The notes beneath the pieces were generated by a model, which was given only the letters and a program-made list of their open reading frames with translations, did not search any database and was not told the DNA's origin. A program made the translations under genes and the position numbers. Shown in pieces: positions 35,331 to 44,402 of a stretch of 64,000 nucleotides of DNA (its first letter is position 1; each line of letters opens with the position of its first letter). Source of the stretch: Paenibacillus sp. DMB20 (GTDB taxonomy: Bacteria; Bacillota; Bacilli; Paenibacillales; Paenibacillaceae); contig NZ_LAZU01000017.1 in assembly GCF_000987955.1 (NCBI RefSeq), positions 92,612 to 156,611 on the forward strand. Reading direction: 5' to 3'.

Positions 35331-37298
35331 ATGCTTAAAAGTCTTAAGCAAAAAATGATTTTCATGATTTGCCTGCTTTTGCTGCTCAGCCTGGCTTCCG
35401 TCTCGATCGCAAGCTTTAACAGCGCTTCCGGTCTGCTGGAGGACAGCATCGATAAAGAGGCGCAGCTTAGTGCCATGAATTTGGCGTCCACCATCAATGA
35501 ATTCGTAGATGCCAAAATCGCCAAATTGGAGTCCATCGGAAAACTAATGACCGGGAACAAGACCCAGGACTTGAGTTTGATCCAAAAAGCGCAGGAACAA
35601 AACGAGGAGTATGAAACCTTCTTTTTCTCTTACGACTTGACCGGCAAAAACGTGATCAACTTCCTGGGCGAGACGACGGATGTATCGGATCGCGCCCACT
35701 ATCAGGAAGCCGGAAAAGGGGAAGGGAAGATTATCGTTTCCGAGCCGGTCACGTCCAAGCGCACGGGCAACAACATCGTGACCTTGATTCTTCCGTTGAT
35801 GAAAGACGGCAAGCAGTATGGTTATATGGGGGCCACGCTGCCGATCAACGAGGTGCAAAAAAGCGTAGCCGACCTGACCTTCGGCAAAACCGGCTATGCC
35901 TTTTTGGTAAGCAAATCGGGTAAGTTCATGTGGCATCCGGATAAGGAATTGGTGCTGCAAAAAACGGTAAAAGACATCGGTATTCAAGAGGTGTCGAAGG
36001 CCTATACGGAAGCGGCTATGGGGAAAACCGGAGTGTTTGATTACGTAAAAGAGAACACGAATTACACTTCGGCATATGCGCCGTCGTCCTATAACTGGGG
36101 GGTGTTCGTTGCAGGCCCGACCCTAGAGCTGTACGCTCCGATCACAAAACTTACCAATACGCTAATGATCATTTCGATCATTGCGCTTATCGTTGCGGTT
36201 GTCATTGCTTATCTCTTCACGGCACGCCTTGTCCGTCCCATCCGGAAGTTGAACCAGGCCGTGAAGGAAGTGGCTCAGGGCGACTTGACGAAGACCATTC
36301 AGGTGGAGGGAAAAGACGAAGTGGCCGTGCTCTCCGGCGACTTCAACCAGACGGTCTCCCATCTCAAAGACTTGATCGAGGGCGTAACCGAATCCTCCAA
36401 CCAGGTGATGAACGTAACGAAGATCGTATCCGACGGGGTCGATAAAACGAAAAACAGCGTCAACATCATCGGCTCCTCGATCCGCCAAATTGCCGACGGT
36501 GCGACCACCCATGCCTCCAGCTCCGAAGAAATCGCCGTTTCGATGAGCGATATGGCGGGCGGCGTCATGAAAATCGCCGAAACGTCCTCCATGGTGTCCG
36601 AGGCGGCGCAGGAAGCGGCGAGCCATGCAGAGGCGGGCACGTCGGTCGTCGAGCAGGCCGTTCTTCAGATCGGCAGCATCGGCAAGGGAACCGCCAAGGT
36701 AGGGAACGCGATTGAGCGGTTGAACGCTCGTTCCGAACAAATTGAGGAAATTTTGAGTTTCATAACGGAAATAACTTCCCGAATTCGTCTGTTGTCGCTG
36801 AATGCTTCCATTGAGGCGGCAAGGGCGGGCGAACATGGACGCGGATTCGCCGTCGTTGCCGAAGAGGTGAAGAAGCTGGCGGGCCAATCCGAGGATTCGA
36901 CCGATCAAATCGCGCGGCTGATTACGGAAATCCGCGAAGATACGTTGAATGCGGTGCAGGTCATGGATGTCAGCCGGAAAGACGTTGAGGAAGGCATTAC
37001 GCTGATCGAGGAGGTTCGGGAGAAGTTCACGAACATTCTTTACGCTTCCCGAACCGTGGCCGAGCATATTTTGGAGGTATCCGCCGCTTCCGAGGAAATG
37101 TCGGCCGGATCCGAGCAGGTAAGCGCTTCTGTGGAAGAGCTGAAATCCATTGCAAGCCTGACTTCAAATGATGCAAGAAACGCGGCAAAAGCAGCCGAGG
37201 AGCAAATCGAATCGATTCAGGAGATCGCTTCATCCGTACAGAATCTCGAAACGGTTGTGGACGAGCTGCGCAAAGAGCTGGCCAAATTTAAAGTGTAG
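35331..37298 (+). CDS. Methyl-accepting chemotaxis protein with dCache-type sensor
   Basis: 655 residues. TM helix ~7-28, a ~250-residue extracellular dCache-like domain ('FFFSYDLTGKNVINFLGE', 'GKTGYAFLVSKSGKFMWHP'), TM helix ~282-302, HAMP ~303-355, then a long coiled-coil signalling domain with the conserved tip 'RIRLLSLNASIEAARAGEHG' that contacts CheA/CheW. AGGGAGG precedes the ATG. The next gene, 53 bases on, encodes a secreted amino-acid-binding-like protein, so the receptor may sense that protein's ligand directly or through it. Confidence 0.93.
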   Translation: MLKSLKQKMIFMICLLLLLSLASVSIASFNSASGLLEDSIDKEAQLSAMNLASTINEFVDAKIAKLESIGKLMTGNKTQDLSLIQKAQEQNEEYETFFFSYDLTGKNVINFLGETTDVSDRAHYQEAGKGEGKIIVSEPVTSKRTGNNIVTLILPLMKDGKQYGYMGATLPINEVQKSVADLTFGKTGYAFLVSKSGKFMWHPDKELVLQKTVKDIGIQEVSKAYTEAAMGKTGVFDYVKENTNYTSAYAPSSYNWGVFVAGPTLELYAPITKLTNTLMIISIIALIVAVVIAYLFTARLVRPIRKLNQAVKEVAQGDLTKTIQVEGKDEVAVLSGDFNQTVSHLKDLIEGVTESSNQVMNVTKIVSDGVDKTKNSVNIIGSSIRQIADGATTHASSSEEIAVSMSDMAGGVMKIAETSSMVSEAAQEAASHAEAGTSVVEQAVLQIGSIGKGTAKVGNAIERLNARSEQIEEILSFITEITSRIRLLSLNASIEAARAGEHGRGFAVVAEEVKKLAGQSEDSTDQIARLITEIREDTLNAVQVMDVSRKDVEEGITLIEEVREKFTNILYASRTVAEHILEVSAASEEMSAGSEQVSASVEELKSIASLTSNDARNAAKAAEEQIESIQEIASSVQNLETVVDELRKELAKFKV

Positions 37299-37351
37299 CG
37301 TAAAATTTCGATGGTTTTCAAAAACAGAGAAGAAGATGGAGGAAATCAAAA

Positions 37352-38208
37352 ATGTCTAAGAATTGGAAAAAAATATTGCTGGCTGGGGTCGTCAGCTTAT
37401 CTCTCGTAGGAACCGGCTTTGCGGCCAACGAACTGCTTACCAGCCCGACGGCTTCGGCTAAATCCGCTTCCGAGGTTGCGCCGGGTCAGCAAAAGAAAGC
37501 CGCATCCAAGCTGGATGAAATTATTGAAAGAGGATATATTCGGGTAGGCATGACAGGAGACTACAAGCCGTTTACGTATTTGAACCCAGAAACGAAACAG
37601 TATGAAGGCTATGATGTCGATGCGGCAAAAGAATTGGGTAAAGATCTGGGCGTGGAAGTCCGTTTCGTGAACACGACATGGTCCACGATGATGAAAGACC
37701 TGCAGGATGACAAGTTTGATATCGCGGTAGGCGGCGTTACCCGTAACACGGCAAGACAAAAAACCGCATATGTATCCCAGGGCTACGTTTCTTTCGGCAA
37801 AGCGCCTCTGATCCGTCTGGAAGACAAGGACAAGTACCGTTCGATCGAGGACATCAACAAGCCAACCGTCCGCATCGGCGTGAACCCCGGAGGCACCAAT
37901 GAAGTATTCGTTCGCCAGCATCTGACGAAAGCGAAGGTCACCGTCGTTCCCAACAACCTGGACATTCCTCACCTGGTAGCCGACGGCACTATGACGTGAT
38001 GATTACCGATACCGTAGAAGCCATCACGTACGCCAAAGCCGACTCCCGGCTGTATGCGGCTTTGACCGACAAACCTTTCACAAACAGCGAAAAAGGATAC
38101 ATGATCCCTCGCGGGGACTTCGAATATGCAAGCTACCTCGAAATGTGGATGGACGAAATGAAATTGCAGGGCAAGTTTGACGCTTTGGACAAGAAATGGT
38201 TGAAGTAG
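37352..38208 (+). pseudogene. PheC-like (cyclohexadienyl dehydratase type) solute-binding protein, frameshifted
   Basis: N-terminal signal-type segment (1-~37), then a family 3 solute-binding fold: 'RVGMTGDYKPFTYLNPETK', 'GYDVDAAKELGKDLGVEVRF', 'FDIAVGGVTRNTARQKTAY' and 'VNPGGTNEVF' resemble secreted cyclohexadienyl/arogenate dehydratase proteins. The frame ends at 37999 after 'LVADGTMT'; the missing C-terminus ('VMITDTVEAITYAKAD' to 'FDALDKKWLK') follows in another frame. One extra T after 37990 restores about 285 residues. It may be a dehydratase or simply a binding protein; pairing with a chemoreceptor favours ligand sensing. Confidence 0.8.
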
Positions 38209-38254
38209 TTGGATACGGTGATTTTTTGTAATCATATAAATTCATAGTTAATAT

Positions 38255-38290
38255 ATCAAAGGCTTCCCGCCAAGGCGGGGAGCCTTTGAT
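38255..38290. terminator. Hairpin between convergent genes
   Basis: ATCAAAGGCTTCCCGCC pairs with CGGGGAGCCTTTGAT around AAGG. The T-tract is poor on both strands, but the place between convergent genes fits termination. Confidence 0.6.
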
Positions 38291-38383
38291 GCGTTCTTCG
38301 AATATTTCGAAGGTTCGTAATCCGACGGATCAATGCATAGAGTCTTTTGGGTCTGTAAAAACCGGAGTTTCCGGCTGTTTATT

Positions 38384-39046
38384 CTATTTCGGCATTTCGG
38401 CGATTCCATATAAAATGGTATCCACAAGCAGGTCTACTCCTTTTTCGGTGCGTTCCCGGTCCGGATCGGGCGATAAAATATACTGCGTGACCAAATGCCC
38501 CAGGACGTTGACGAGCATCGTTTTAAAGATGATTTCATTGGGAATGTTTTTAAGCTGCCCTTTGCCCTTGAAATACTCGATCACTTCGCTGATCCGGGGA
38601 AAGGCTTGATCCCGAAAAAAAGGAACGAACTGATTTCGGATGTCTTCCCGGTAGACCAGTTCTTTGATGAATACGGTAAAGATCTCTTTGTTCTCATCGA
38701 TAAAAGCCAGGCGGTTTAAAATCAGCGCCTTCAGGAAATGGGCAAAGGTGGGCTGTTTTTGCGGCTGAATGGCATGAAACAAATCATCGGCGAGCGTAGG
38801 GATGGAATCTTTAAGGAATGGAACGACAATGGCAATCAGCAGATTTTCTTTCGTCCCATAGTGGCGGAAAATGGTCGCCTCCGCTACTCCCGCCGCTTTC
38901 GCAATTTCGCTCGTGGAGGTATTGGCGTATCCCTTCGTCGCAAATAACATGGTCGCGTTTTCGATTATTTTTTGCTCTTTGGCCGTTGTTTTTTTCGTCA
39001 ATTTCACTTGGGCCAGCATTTCGTCCAATAAGTTGTTCGCTTTCAT
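38384..39046 (-). CDS. TetR-family regulator of the adjacent ABC efflux operon
   Basis: 220 residues: TetR helix-turn-helix 'TSTSEIAKAAGVAEATIFRH' near residues 43-62 and a helical ligand domain. It is the third gene of an ATPase-permease-regulator operon and probably represses it by binding the palindrome GTGAGTGATCACTCAC at 40868-40883. The inducer is likely a toxic small molecule exported by the pump (inference). Confidence 0.88.
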   Translation of the reverse strand: MKANNLLDEMLAQVKLTKKTTAKEQKIIENATMLFATKGYANTSTSEIAKAAGVAEATIFRHYGTKENLLIAIVVPFLKDSIPTLADDLFHAIQPQKQPTFAHFLKALILNRLAFIDENKEIFTVFIKELVYREDIRNQFVPFFRDQAFPRISEVIEYFKGKGQLKNIPNEIIFKTMLVNVLGHLVTQYILSPDPDRERTEKGVDLLVDTILYGIAEMPK

Positions 39047-39066
39047 TCTTACGGGTCTCCTTTTAA

Positions 39067-40125
39067 TTATAATGCACGATGTCTCTTTAATCCCAAAATA
39101 TTAAGCACGATAAACAGGAGGGCAAAAAGAGAGAGAATCACGACATCAAGCCAGATATCGGCCAAGGTAAACCCTTGGTACATAACCCCTTTCAGCGCTT
39201 CCGACGCATAATACAAGGGCATGATTTTGCCAATGAGCCGAAGCCATTCAGCCATCCCGTCCAGCGGAAATATCCCGGTGAAAAAGATCTGGGGAACAAC
39301 CACTAATGGAATGAACTGGATCATTTGAAACTCCGATGAGGCAAAAGTGGACAATAGGATGCCGAGTGTCAGGGCTACAAGGGCAACCAGCAGGTTGACC
39401 AGCAGAACATTGCCGATGGAACCGGCGACGGTAAGGTCAAATACGGTTATGGAGTAGAAGATGATGACAAGCGTTTGCAGCACGGCAAACATCCCGTAAC
39501 CGATCAGGTAACCGAGAACAACTTCGCTTCGGCGTATAGGAGTGGACAAAAGCCGCTCCAGCGTACCCGTCGTCCGTTCACGCAGCAGTCCGACGCCGGA
39601 GATCAGAAAAACAAACAAAAAGGCGAAGAAACCGATCAGGACCGGGCTTAGCACATCAAATAAACGCGTGTCCGCATTGCCGTAAACATAAGTGGTATCT
39701 ACCGGCATTGATTTTTCGGGGATATCCTTCGTTTGAGACGGATTCGGCATCATCTTCTGCTGCTGGAAGGCGCCTATTCCTTGATTGACAAGGACATGGA
39801 GCTGATTGGATTTTGCCGGGTCTCCATTTTCCAAAATAAGATGATAACCGTCGCTCTCCATGATTAAAGCGCCATCCAGCCGTTCATCCTTGATCATGTC
39901 ATGGGTTATTTTATCATAAGGGATAACTTCCAGGTCTTCACCTAAAATGCCGGAGAGGCCTTCATCGATCCCGACAACAGCCAGCCGCGGTTTTGCGGCA
40001 TCCGCATTGAATATGACAAACATTAAGGATAGCACAAGAACGGGTGCTATGAATAACATCGCAAGCGTTCGCTTGTCTCGCAGCAGCTGTCTGCATATTC
40101 GCTTCACCAGCGCAAATACTCTCAT
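39067..40125 (-). CDS. ABC-2 type export permease
   Basis: 352 residues. One N-terminal TM helix (~15-40), an extracellular domain (~45-165), then five C-terminal TM helices, with the family segment 'LLRERTTGTLERLLSTPI'. This fits ABC-2 exporters of drugs or lipids. Its start overlaps the ATPase stop (ATGA), and the TetR gene follows 20 bases after its stop. Confidence 0.92.
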   Translation of the reverse strand: MRVFALVKRICRQLLRDKRTLAMLFIAPVLVLSLMFVIFNADAAKPRLAVVGIDEGLSGILGEDLEVIPYDKITHDMIKDERLDGALIMESDGYHLILENGDPAKSNQLHVLVNQGIGAFQQQKMMPNPSQTKDIPEKSMPVDTTYVYGNADTRLFDVLSPVLIGFFAFLFVFLISGVGLLRERTTGTLERLLSTPIRRSEVVLGYLIGYGMFAVLQTLVIIFYSITVFDLTVAGSIGNVLLVNLLVALVALTLGILLSTFASSEFQMIQFIPLVVVPQIFFTGIFPLDGMAEWLRLIGKIMPLYYASEALKGVMYQGFTLADIWLDVVILSLFALLFIVLNILGLKRHRAL

Positions 40126-40844
40126 CGTTCATGCCTCCCCGCTTTGAGAAAGACTTCCTCTAATGAGTTTGCCTGATACATGTTTTTCAGGGCGTGAGGG
40201 GAACCCTCTGCCAGAATCCTTCCATCCCGAACCATAGCCAGCTGGTCGCAACGATCGGCTTCATCCATGACGTGAGTCGTTACGATAATCGTTTTCCGCT
40301 CCGCTTTTTTGAGCCGGCTTAACTCATTCCAGATTCCGAGCCTAAGTTCGGGATCGATCCCTACGGTCGGCTCATCCAAAATGAGAATATCCGGGTCCTG
40401 AACAAGCGCAATGGCCAGGGATAGCCTTCTTTTCATGCCGCCAGAGTAGGCGGATACCTTCTTGTTAAGTTCCTCCTGGAGATGGACAAGACGGGCGGCA
40501 TAAGCAATGCGTTCCTTTTGCTTGGCTTTGGGCATGGTATAAAGCTCGGCGAAAAATTGAATGTTTTCCATGCCGGTGAGCTCCGGGTAAAGCGCATCCG
40601 ACTGGGCCATGTACCCGATTTTCGGCAAAATATTCAAGCTCGGCATTTTCTCATCCAGGATATGGACTTCGCCGCAATCAGGCGTATCCATGCCAACCAT
40701 CATTTTGACAAGGGTTGTTTTTCCAGCTCCGGAAGGACCAATGAATCCATAAATCTGACCTTGGGACATGGAGAGACTGACGTCGGTTAACACGGTTTTG
40801 GAGCCGAAATGTTTACTGATGCTCGTGATTTTGACGGTTTCCAA
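40122..40844 (-). CDS. ABC export ATPase
   Basis: 240 residues with Walker A 'GPSGAGKTT', Q-loop region, signature 'YSGGMKRRLSLAIAL', Walker B 'ILILDEPTVGID' and the H-loop 'TTHVMDEADRC'. It powers the ABC-2 permease encoded after it. First gene of the operon, behind a promoter overlapped by a palindromic operator. Confidence 0.95.
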   Translation of the reverse strand: METVKITSISKHFGSKTVLTDVSLSMSQGQIYGFIGPSGAGKTTLVKMMVGMDTPDCGEVHILDEKMPSLNILPKIGYMAQSDALYPELTGMENIQFFAELYTMPKAKQKERIAYAARLVHLQEELNKKVSAYSGGMKRRLSLAIALVQDPDILILDEPTVGIDPELRLGIWNELSRLKKAERKTIIVTTHVMDEADRCDQLAMVRDGRILAEGSPHALKNMYQANSLEEVFLKAGRHER

Positions 40845-40867
40845 AATAAAACCCCTTTCTCAAAAAA

Positions 40868-40916
40868 GTGAGTGATCACTCACAAATATAATATACCCGG
40901 TTTTCCTTGACGTCAA
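40868..40916 (-). promoter_or_regulatory. Efflux operon promoter with perfect TetR-type palindrome
   Basis: On the minus strand TTGACG (40911-40916) and TATTAT (40888-40893) are 17 bases apart. Just downstream of the -10 is GTGAGTGATCACTCAC (40868-40883), a perfect 16-base palindrome, the position of an autoregulatory TetR operator. Confidence 0.85.
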
Positions 40917-40978
40917 TGGGGATTCATGAACAACTGCATGATGAAAAAAAGAGTCCGATATAAAACAGCCGAAAAACT

Positions 40979-41107
40979 ATGTCCGATCGGCAGGTTATTC
41001 TGTATTCGGGAGAGAATATCTATGACAACATCATCCATAGAGAAGCGATCAATCCGTTTATAGATGAGCCCTCGACTCATATCGTGATTAGCAAGTTAGC
41101 AAGTTAG
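40979..41107 (+). CDS. Possible small ORF or gene remnant (42 residues)
   Basis: ATG to TAG encodes MSDRQVILYSGENIYD... and ends '...THIVISKLAS'. Composition looks protein-like but there is no clear ribosome site and no family I know. Its end lies in three tandem copies of TTAGCAAG (~41089-41111), so it may be a decayed gene. Nothing else is seen in the gap 40917-41220. Confidence 0.25.
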   Translation: MSDRQVILYSGENIYDNIIHREAINPFIDEPSTHIVISKLAS

Positions 41108-41220
41108 CAAGGGCGGGTGCAGCACGGCAATGCCAGCCTTCCGCCGAATGCACGGATGATGAAGTGTCGGTCCATTAATTCACCAATCACACCACATGAA
41201 GAAAAGAGGGTAACTGATCG

Positions 41221-42123
41221 ATGAAACATTGGATTGGGCTCGATATCGGAGGTACCGAAATCAAGGGAGCCCTGGTTGATGCGGACGGTCATATGACCGA
41301 ACCGCTAGCGGTAACGACTCCCGCCAAAGAGGGCAGGGACCGGATCATGGAGGCGGCGTCAGGACTGATCGGTTCGCTGATACAGAACGCGCCGGGCGAG
41401 GAAATTGCCGGGATCGGCATCGGAACGGCGGGCCGGGTAGACCGTCCTTCCGGCCGGATTGCATACGCTACGGACAATATGCCGGGATGGACGGGAACCG
41501 AGATTAAAGGCGAGATCGAGAAGCGGTTTCCTTACCGCGTTTCGGTAGAGAACGACGTTAACGCGGCGGCATGGGGCGAAGCCTGGCTTGGAGCGGGCAA
41601 AGATACGCAGTCGTTCGTGCTTGTCGCGCTGGGCACGGGAATCGGCGGGGCCTTCATGTATGAGGGCAGCGTGCTGCCCGGCCTGCGAGGCGGATTTGCG
41701 GAGATCGGCCACCTGATCGTGGACCCCGATGGTGAGGCCTGCACATGCGGCCAGCGCGGCTGTTGGGAGACCAAATGCTCCGGAACGGCGCTGAGCAGGA
41801 TCGCAAGGTCGGTTCAACCCGAATGGACCAGCCGTTATCTGGTTCAGGCATATGCCGACGGCAACGAGCAAGCGACCGAGGCCATGGATGCTTACCTGTC
41901 CGACCTGGCCAGAGGCTTGATTTCGGTACAACAGGCTTATGATCCGGAAGTGATCGTCATGGGCGGCGGCGTATCGGACGGATACCCGCTGTGGAGCAGG
42001 CAGCTTCAGAACAAGCTCCGTCAGATGTGCGTGCTGCCCGTCCGTCTGGCCAAGGCGGAGCTGGGGAATCGTGCGGGCATCATCGGTGCGGTCAAATGGG
42101 CCATGAAAGATCAATCAAGCTAA
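41221..42123 (+). CDS. ROK-family sugar kinase
   Basis: 300 residues. ATP-binding 'LDIGGTEIKGALVDADG', the catalytic Asp in 'VENDVNAAAWGE', and the ROK zinc motif 'GHLIVD...CTCGQRGCWE' are all present. It phosphorylates glucose or another hexose. Without an N-terminal helix-turn-helix it is a kinase, not a repressor. It is followed 22 bases later by two Gfo/Idh/MocA genes, so the three probably treat one sugar or sugar derivative. Confidence 0.9.
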   Translation: MKHWIGLDIGGTEIKGALVDADGHMTEPLAVTTPAKEGRDRIMEAASGLIGSLIQNAPGEEIAGIGIGTAGRVDRPSGRIAYATDNMPGWTGTEIKGEIEKRFPYRVSVENDVNAAAWGEAWLGAGKDTQSFVLVALGTGIGGAFMYEGSVLPGLRGGFAEIGHLIVDPDGEACTCGQRGCWETKCSGTALSRIARSVQPEWTSRYLVQAYADGNEQATEAMDAYLSDLARGLISVQQAYDPEVIVMGGGVSDGYPLWSRQLQNKLRQMCVLPVRLAKAELGNRAGIIGAVKWAMKDQSS

Positions 42124-42145
42124 CGATAAAAGTGGAGGGGATTAC

Positions 42146-43144
42146 ATGAACATAGCCATTATAGGCTGCGGAACGATGGGCTTGACCTACGCATATAATC
42201 TCGGAAAAATGCCGGGGGTTACGGTGTCAGGCACTGCGGATTTGATTCCGGAGCGCGCAGAGAAGGCCGCCAAGGCCAGCGGAGCGAAGGCTTATGCGGA
42301 TTGGAAACAAATGCTGGAGACGGAACGGCCCGAGACGGTGGCGGTATGCCTGCCGACCTACCTGCACAAGGTGTTTGTGCTTGAGCTTGCCAAGCGCGGA
42401 CTCCATATCATCTGCGAAAAACCGACGGCCCTAACGCTGGAGGACGCGAGGGAGATGGAAGCGGTCTGCAAAGAGCAGGGGGTCCGTTTGTTCATCGGCC
42501 ACGTCGTCCGGTTCTTTCCGAATTACCGCGATGCGGTGGATCAGGTTCGGGCAGGGCAGATCGGGGAGGCTAAGATGGCGCATTTCAAACGCCACGGCTC
42601 ATACCCTCAAGGAGCGGATCTTTGGTATCACGATCACGCGAAGAGCGGCGGGGTCATTTTGGATATGATGATCCACGATATCGACTATGCCCGCTGGCTG
42701 TTCGGTGAGGTGGAGTCCGTATATGCCTCCGTCACGGATCCTTCCCTGTCGGGGATGGAGTACGCGCAGGCGACGCTGAAATTCAAGAGCGGAGCCATCG
42801 CCAATCTGACGGGATTCTGGGGTTACCCCGGACCGTTTACGACCCAGTTTGAAATTGCCGGAGACCAGGGCATTATCCGTTATGACAGCACCCAGGTGCA
42901 GTCGCTTGATTTGAAGACGGCGGTCCAAGAGGATACGGCGGAGGATGCGGTTCAAGTTCCGTCCAGCCCTACCGTTCATGATCCGTATTATATCGAGATA
43001 CAGCATTTCATCGAATGCATTCAGCGGGGAACCGAACCGCTTGTAAGCGTGGAGGACGCCTGCCGGGCGGTTGAAATCGCCTTGGCCTGCGATCGTTCCG
43101 CGAAGACGGGACAGCCCGTCCGGATGGGAGGTGCAGCATCATGA
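42146..43144 (+). CDS. Gfo/Idh/MocA-family oxidoreductase
   Basis: 332 residues. N-terminal Rossmann motif 'IIGCGTMGLTYAYNLGKM', conserved 'CEKPTALTLEDAREME' with the usual Glu-Lys-Pro, and a C-terminal beta domain with 'GGVILDMMIHDIDYARWLFG' containing the catalytic-type His/Asp. NAD(P)-dependent sugar or inositol dehydrogenase; substrate unknown. GTGGAGGGG precedes the ATG, and the stop overlaps the next start (ATGA). Confidence 0.9.
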   Translation: MNIAIIGCGTMGLTYAYNLGKMPGVTVSGTADLIPERAEKAAKASGAKAYADWKQMLETERPETVAVCLPTYLHKVFVLELAKRGLHIICEKPTALTLEDAREMEAVCKEQGVRLFIGHVVRFFPNYRDAVDQVRAGQIGEAKMAHFKRHGSYPQGADLWYHDHAKSGGVILDMMIHDIDYARWLFGEVESVYASVTDPSLSGMEYAQATLKFKSGAIANLTGFWGYPGPFTTQFEIAGDQGIIRYDSTQVQSLDLKTAVQEDTAEDAVQVPSSPTVHDPYYIEIQHFIECIQRGTEPLVSVEDACRAVEIALACDRSAKTGQPVRMGGAAS

Positions 43145-44136
43145 ATAAGCTGAAGGTAGGTTTTATAAGTTTTGCGCATATGCATGCGGTCAGTTACTTG
43201 AATTCGATGCTGAAACGGGAAGACGTCGAAGTCGTCGGCATTGCGGACGAAAATGAGGAACGGGTGGCGCCGTTTACGGCCGAACACGGAATTGCCTACT
43301 ATGGCGATGTCAACGAGCTGCTTGTACAGGAAATCGACGCGGTCGTGATCTGCTCGGAAAATGCCCGCCATGCGGAGCTAACCCGCAAGGCGGCCGAGGC
43401 CGGCAAGCACGTGCTGTGCGAGAAGCCGCTCGGTATGTCGGAAGAAGAGATGCTCGGCATGATCCAGGTATGCCGGGATCGCGGAGTGCAGTTGATGACG
43501 GCTTTCCCTTGCCGCTATTTGACGGCGGTGCAGCAGGCCAAGCAGGCCGTAGACGAAGGGAAGATCGGCGACATCGTGGCCATGAAGGGAACGAATCGGG
43601 GCACGATGCCCGGCGGCTGGTTCCTGGAGAAAGAGCTTTCCGGCGGCGGCGCCGTTTTTGATCATACCGTGCATGTGATGGATTTGATGCACTGGTTTAC
43701 GGGCAGCGTGGCGGAGGAAGTATACGCCCATGCGGAAACGCTGTTTCATGATACGGACATCGACGATGCGGGCATGGTCCACGTGAAATTCGCGAACGGC
43801 GCGTTTGCCGTGCTGGATCCAAGCTGGTCGCGTTCCCGGAGCTTCCCGACCTGGGGAGACGTTACGCTGGAGATTATCGGCACCAAGGGCACGTTGTTCA
43901 TCGATTCCTTTGCCCAGAAGAACGATGTGTACAGCGACGCAGCCGGTAAAGCCGCCTGGAGCTATTGGGGCGACAACATGGATGAAGGGCTGGTCAACAG
44001 CTTTGTGGACAGCATCATCGCGGGCACCCCGGTTGCGATCAGCGGCGAGGACGGCTATTATTCCGCCCGCGTGGGGATAGCCGCCTACGACTCGGCGCGT
44101 ACGGGGAAACCCGTCTCGCTGAAGCCAAGGGGCTGA
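43141..44136 (+). CDS. Gfo/Idh/MocA-family oxidoreductase
   Basis: 331 residues with '[15 protein letters not shown]' and '[20 protein letters not shown]', the family's binding and catalytic motifs. The N-terminal nucleotide site '[13 protein letters not shown]' is less Gly-rich than usual. It overlaps the previous paralogue by four bases, so the two are translated together. A pair of such enzymes could oxidise and later reduce a sugar, as in redox-assisted cleavage or epimerisation (inference). Confidence 0.88.
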   Translation: MNKLKVGFISFAHMHAVSYLNSMLKREDVEVVGIADENEERVAPFTAEHGIAYYGDVNELLVQEIDAVVICSENARHAELTRKAAEAGKHVLCEKPLGMSEEEMLGMIQVCRDRGVQLMTAFPCRYLTAVQQAKQAVDEGKIGDIVAMKGTNRGTMPGGWFLEKELSGGGAVFDHTVHVMDLMHWFTGSVAEEVYAHAETLFHDTDIDDAGMVHVKFANGAFAVLDPSWSRSRSFPTWGDVTLEIIGTKGTLFIDSFAQKNDVYSDAAGKAAWSYWGDNMDEGLVNSFVDSIIAGTPVAISGEDGYYSARVGIAAYDSARTGKPVSLKPRG

Positions 44137-44243
44137 TTGGGAGGCAAGGCCGGGTCCGCCGAAGTTGCCGGTTCGATCCGCAGGCCCTCCAAACATCCTG
44201 CAAAAGCTGCAGGGTGAAATTGAACTCCAAGGCCCTAAGTGCA

Positions 44244-44297
44244 AGAGCAAGGGAGGACCGCATGAAGCTTAGCTTCATACGGTCCTCTTTTTGCTCT
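44244..44297 (+). terminator. Strong Rho-independent terminator
   Basis: GAGGACCG-CATGAAGC pairs with GCTTCAT-ACGGTCCTC, extended by AGAGCAA / TTGCTCT through the T-tract. It ends the kinase-oxidoreductase operon. Confidence 0.9.
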
Positions 44298-44402
44298 GGG
44301 AAGGGCAGTGGGCGGCATTCCCGGTCTAACCGCAGGAGTAAGGCCATCCTGATTGTGGTAAGATGGGGATATGCGAATCGATACTTTTCAGAGGTGAGTA
44401 TG

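Noticed and set aside
41089..41111. Triple TTAGCAAG as an operator or attachment site
   Set aside because: It is a short tandem slippage repeat with no matching copy elsewhere in the window and no integrase nearby.
44214..44402. N-terminal extension of peptidase T
   Set aside because: The extension runs through a strong terminator hairpin, and GAGGTGAG directly precedes the family-consistent ATG.
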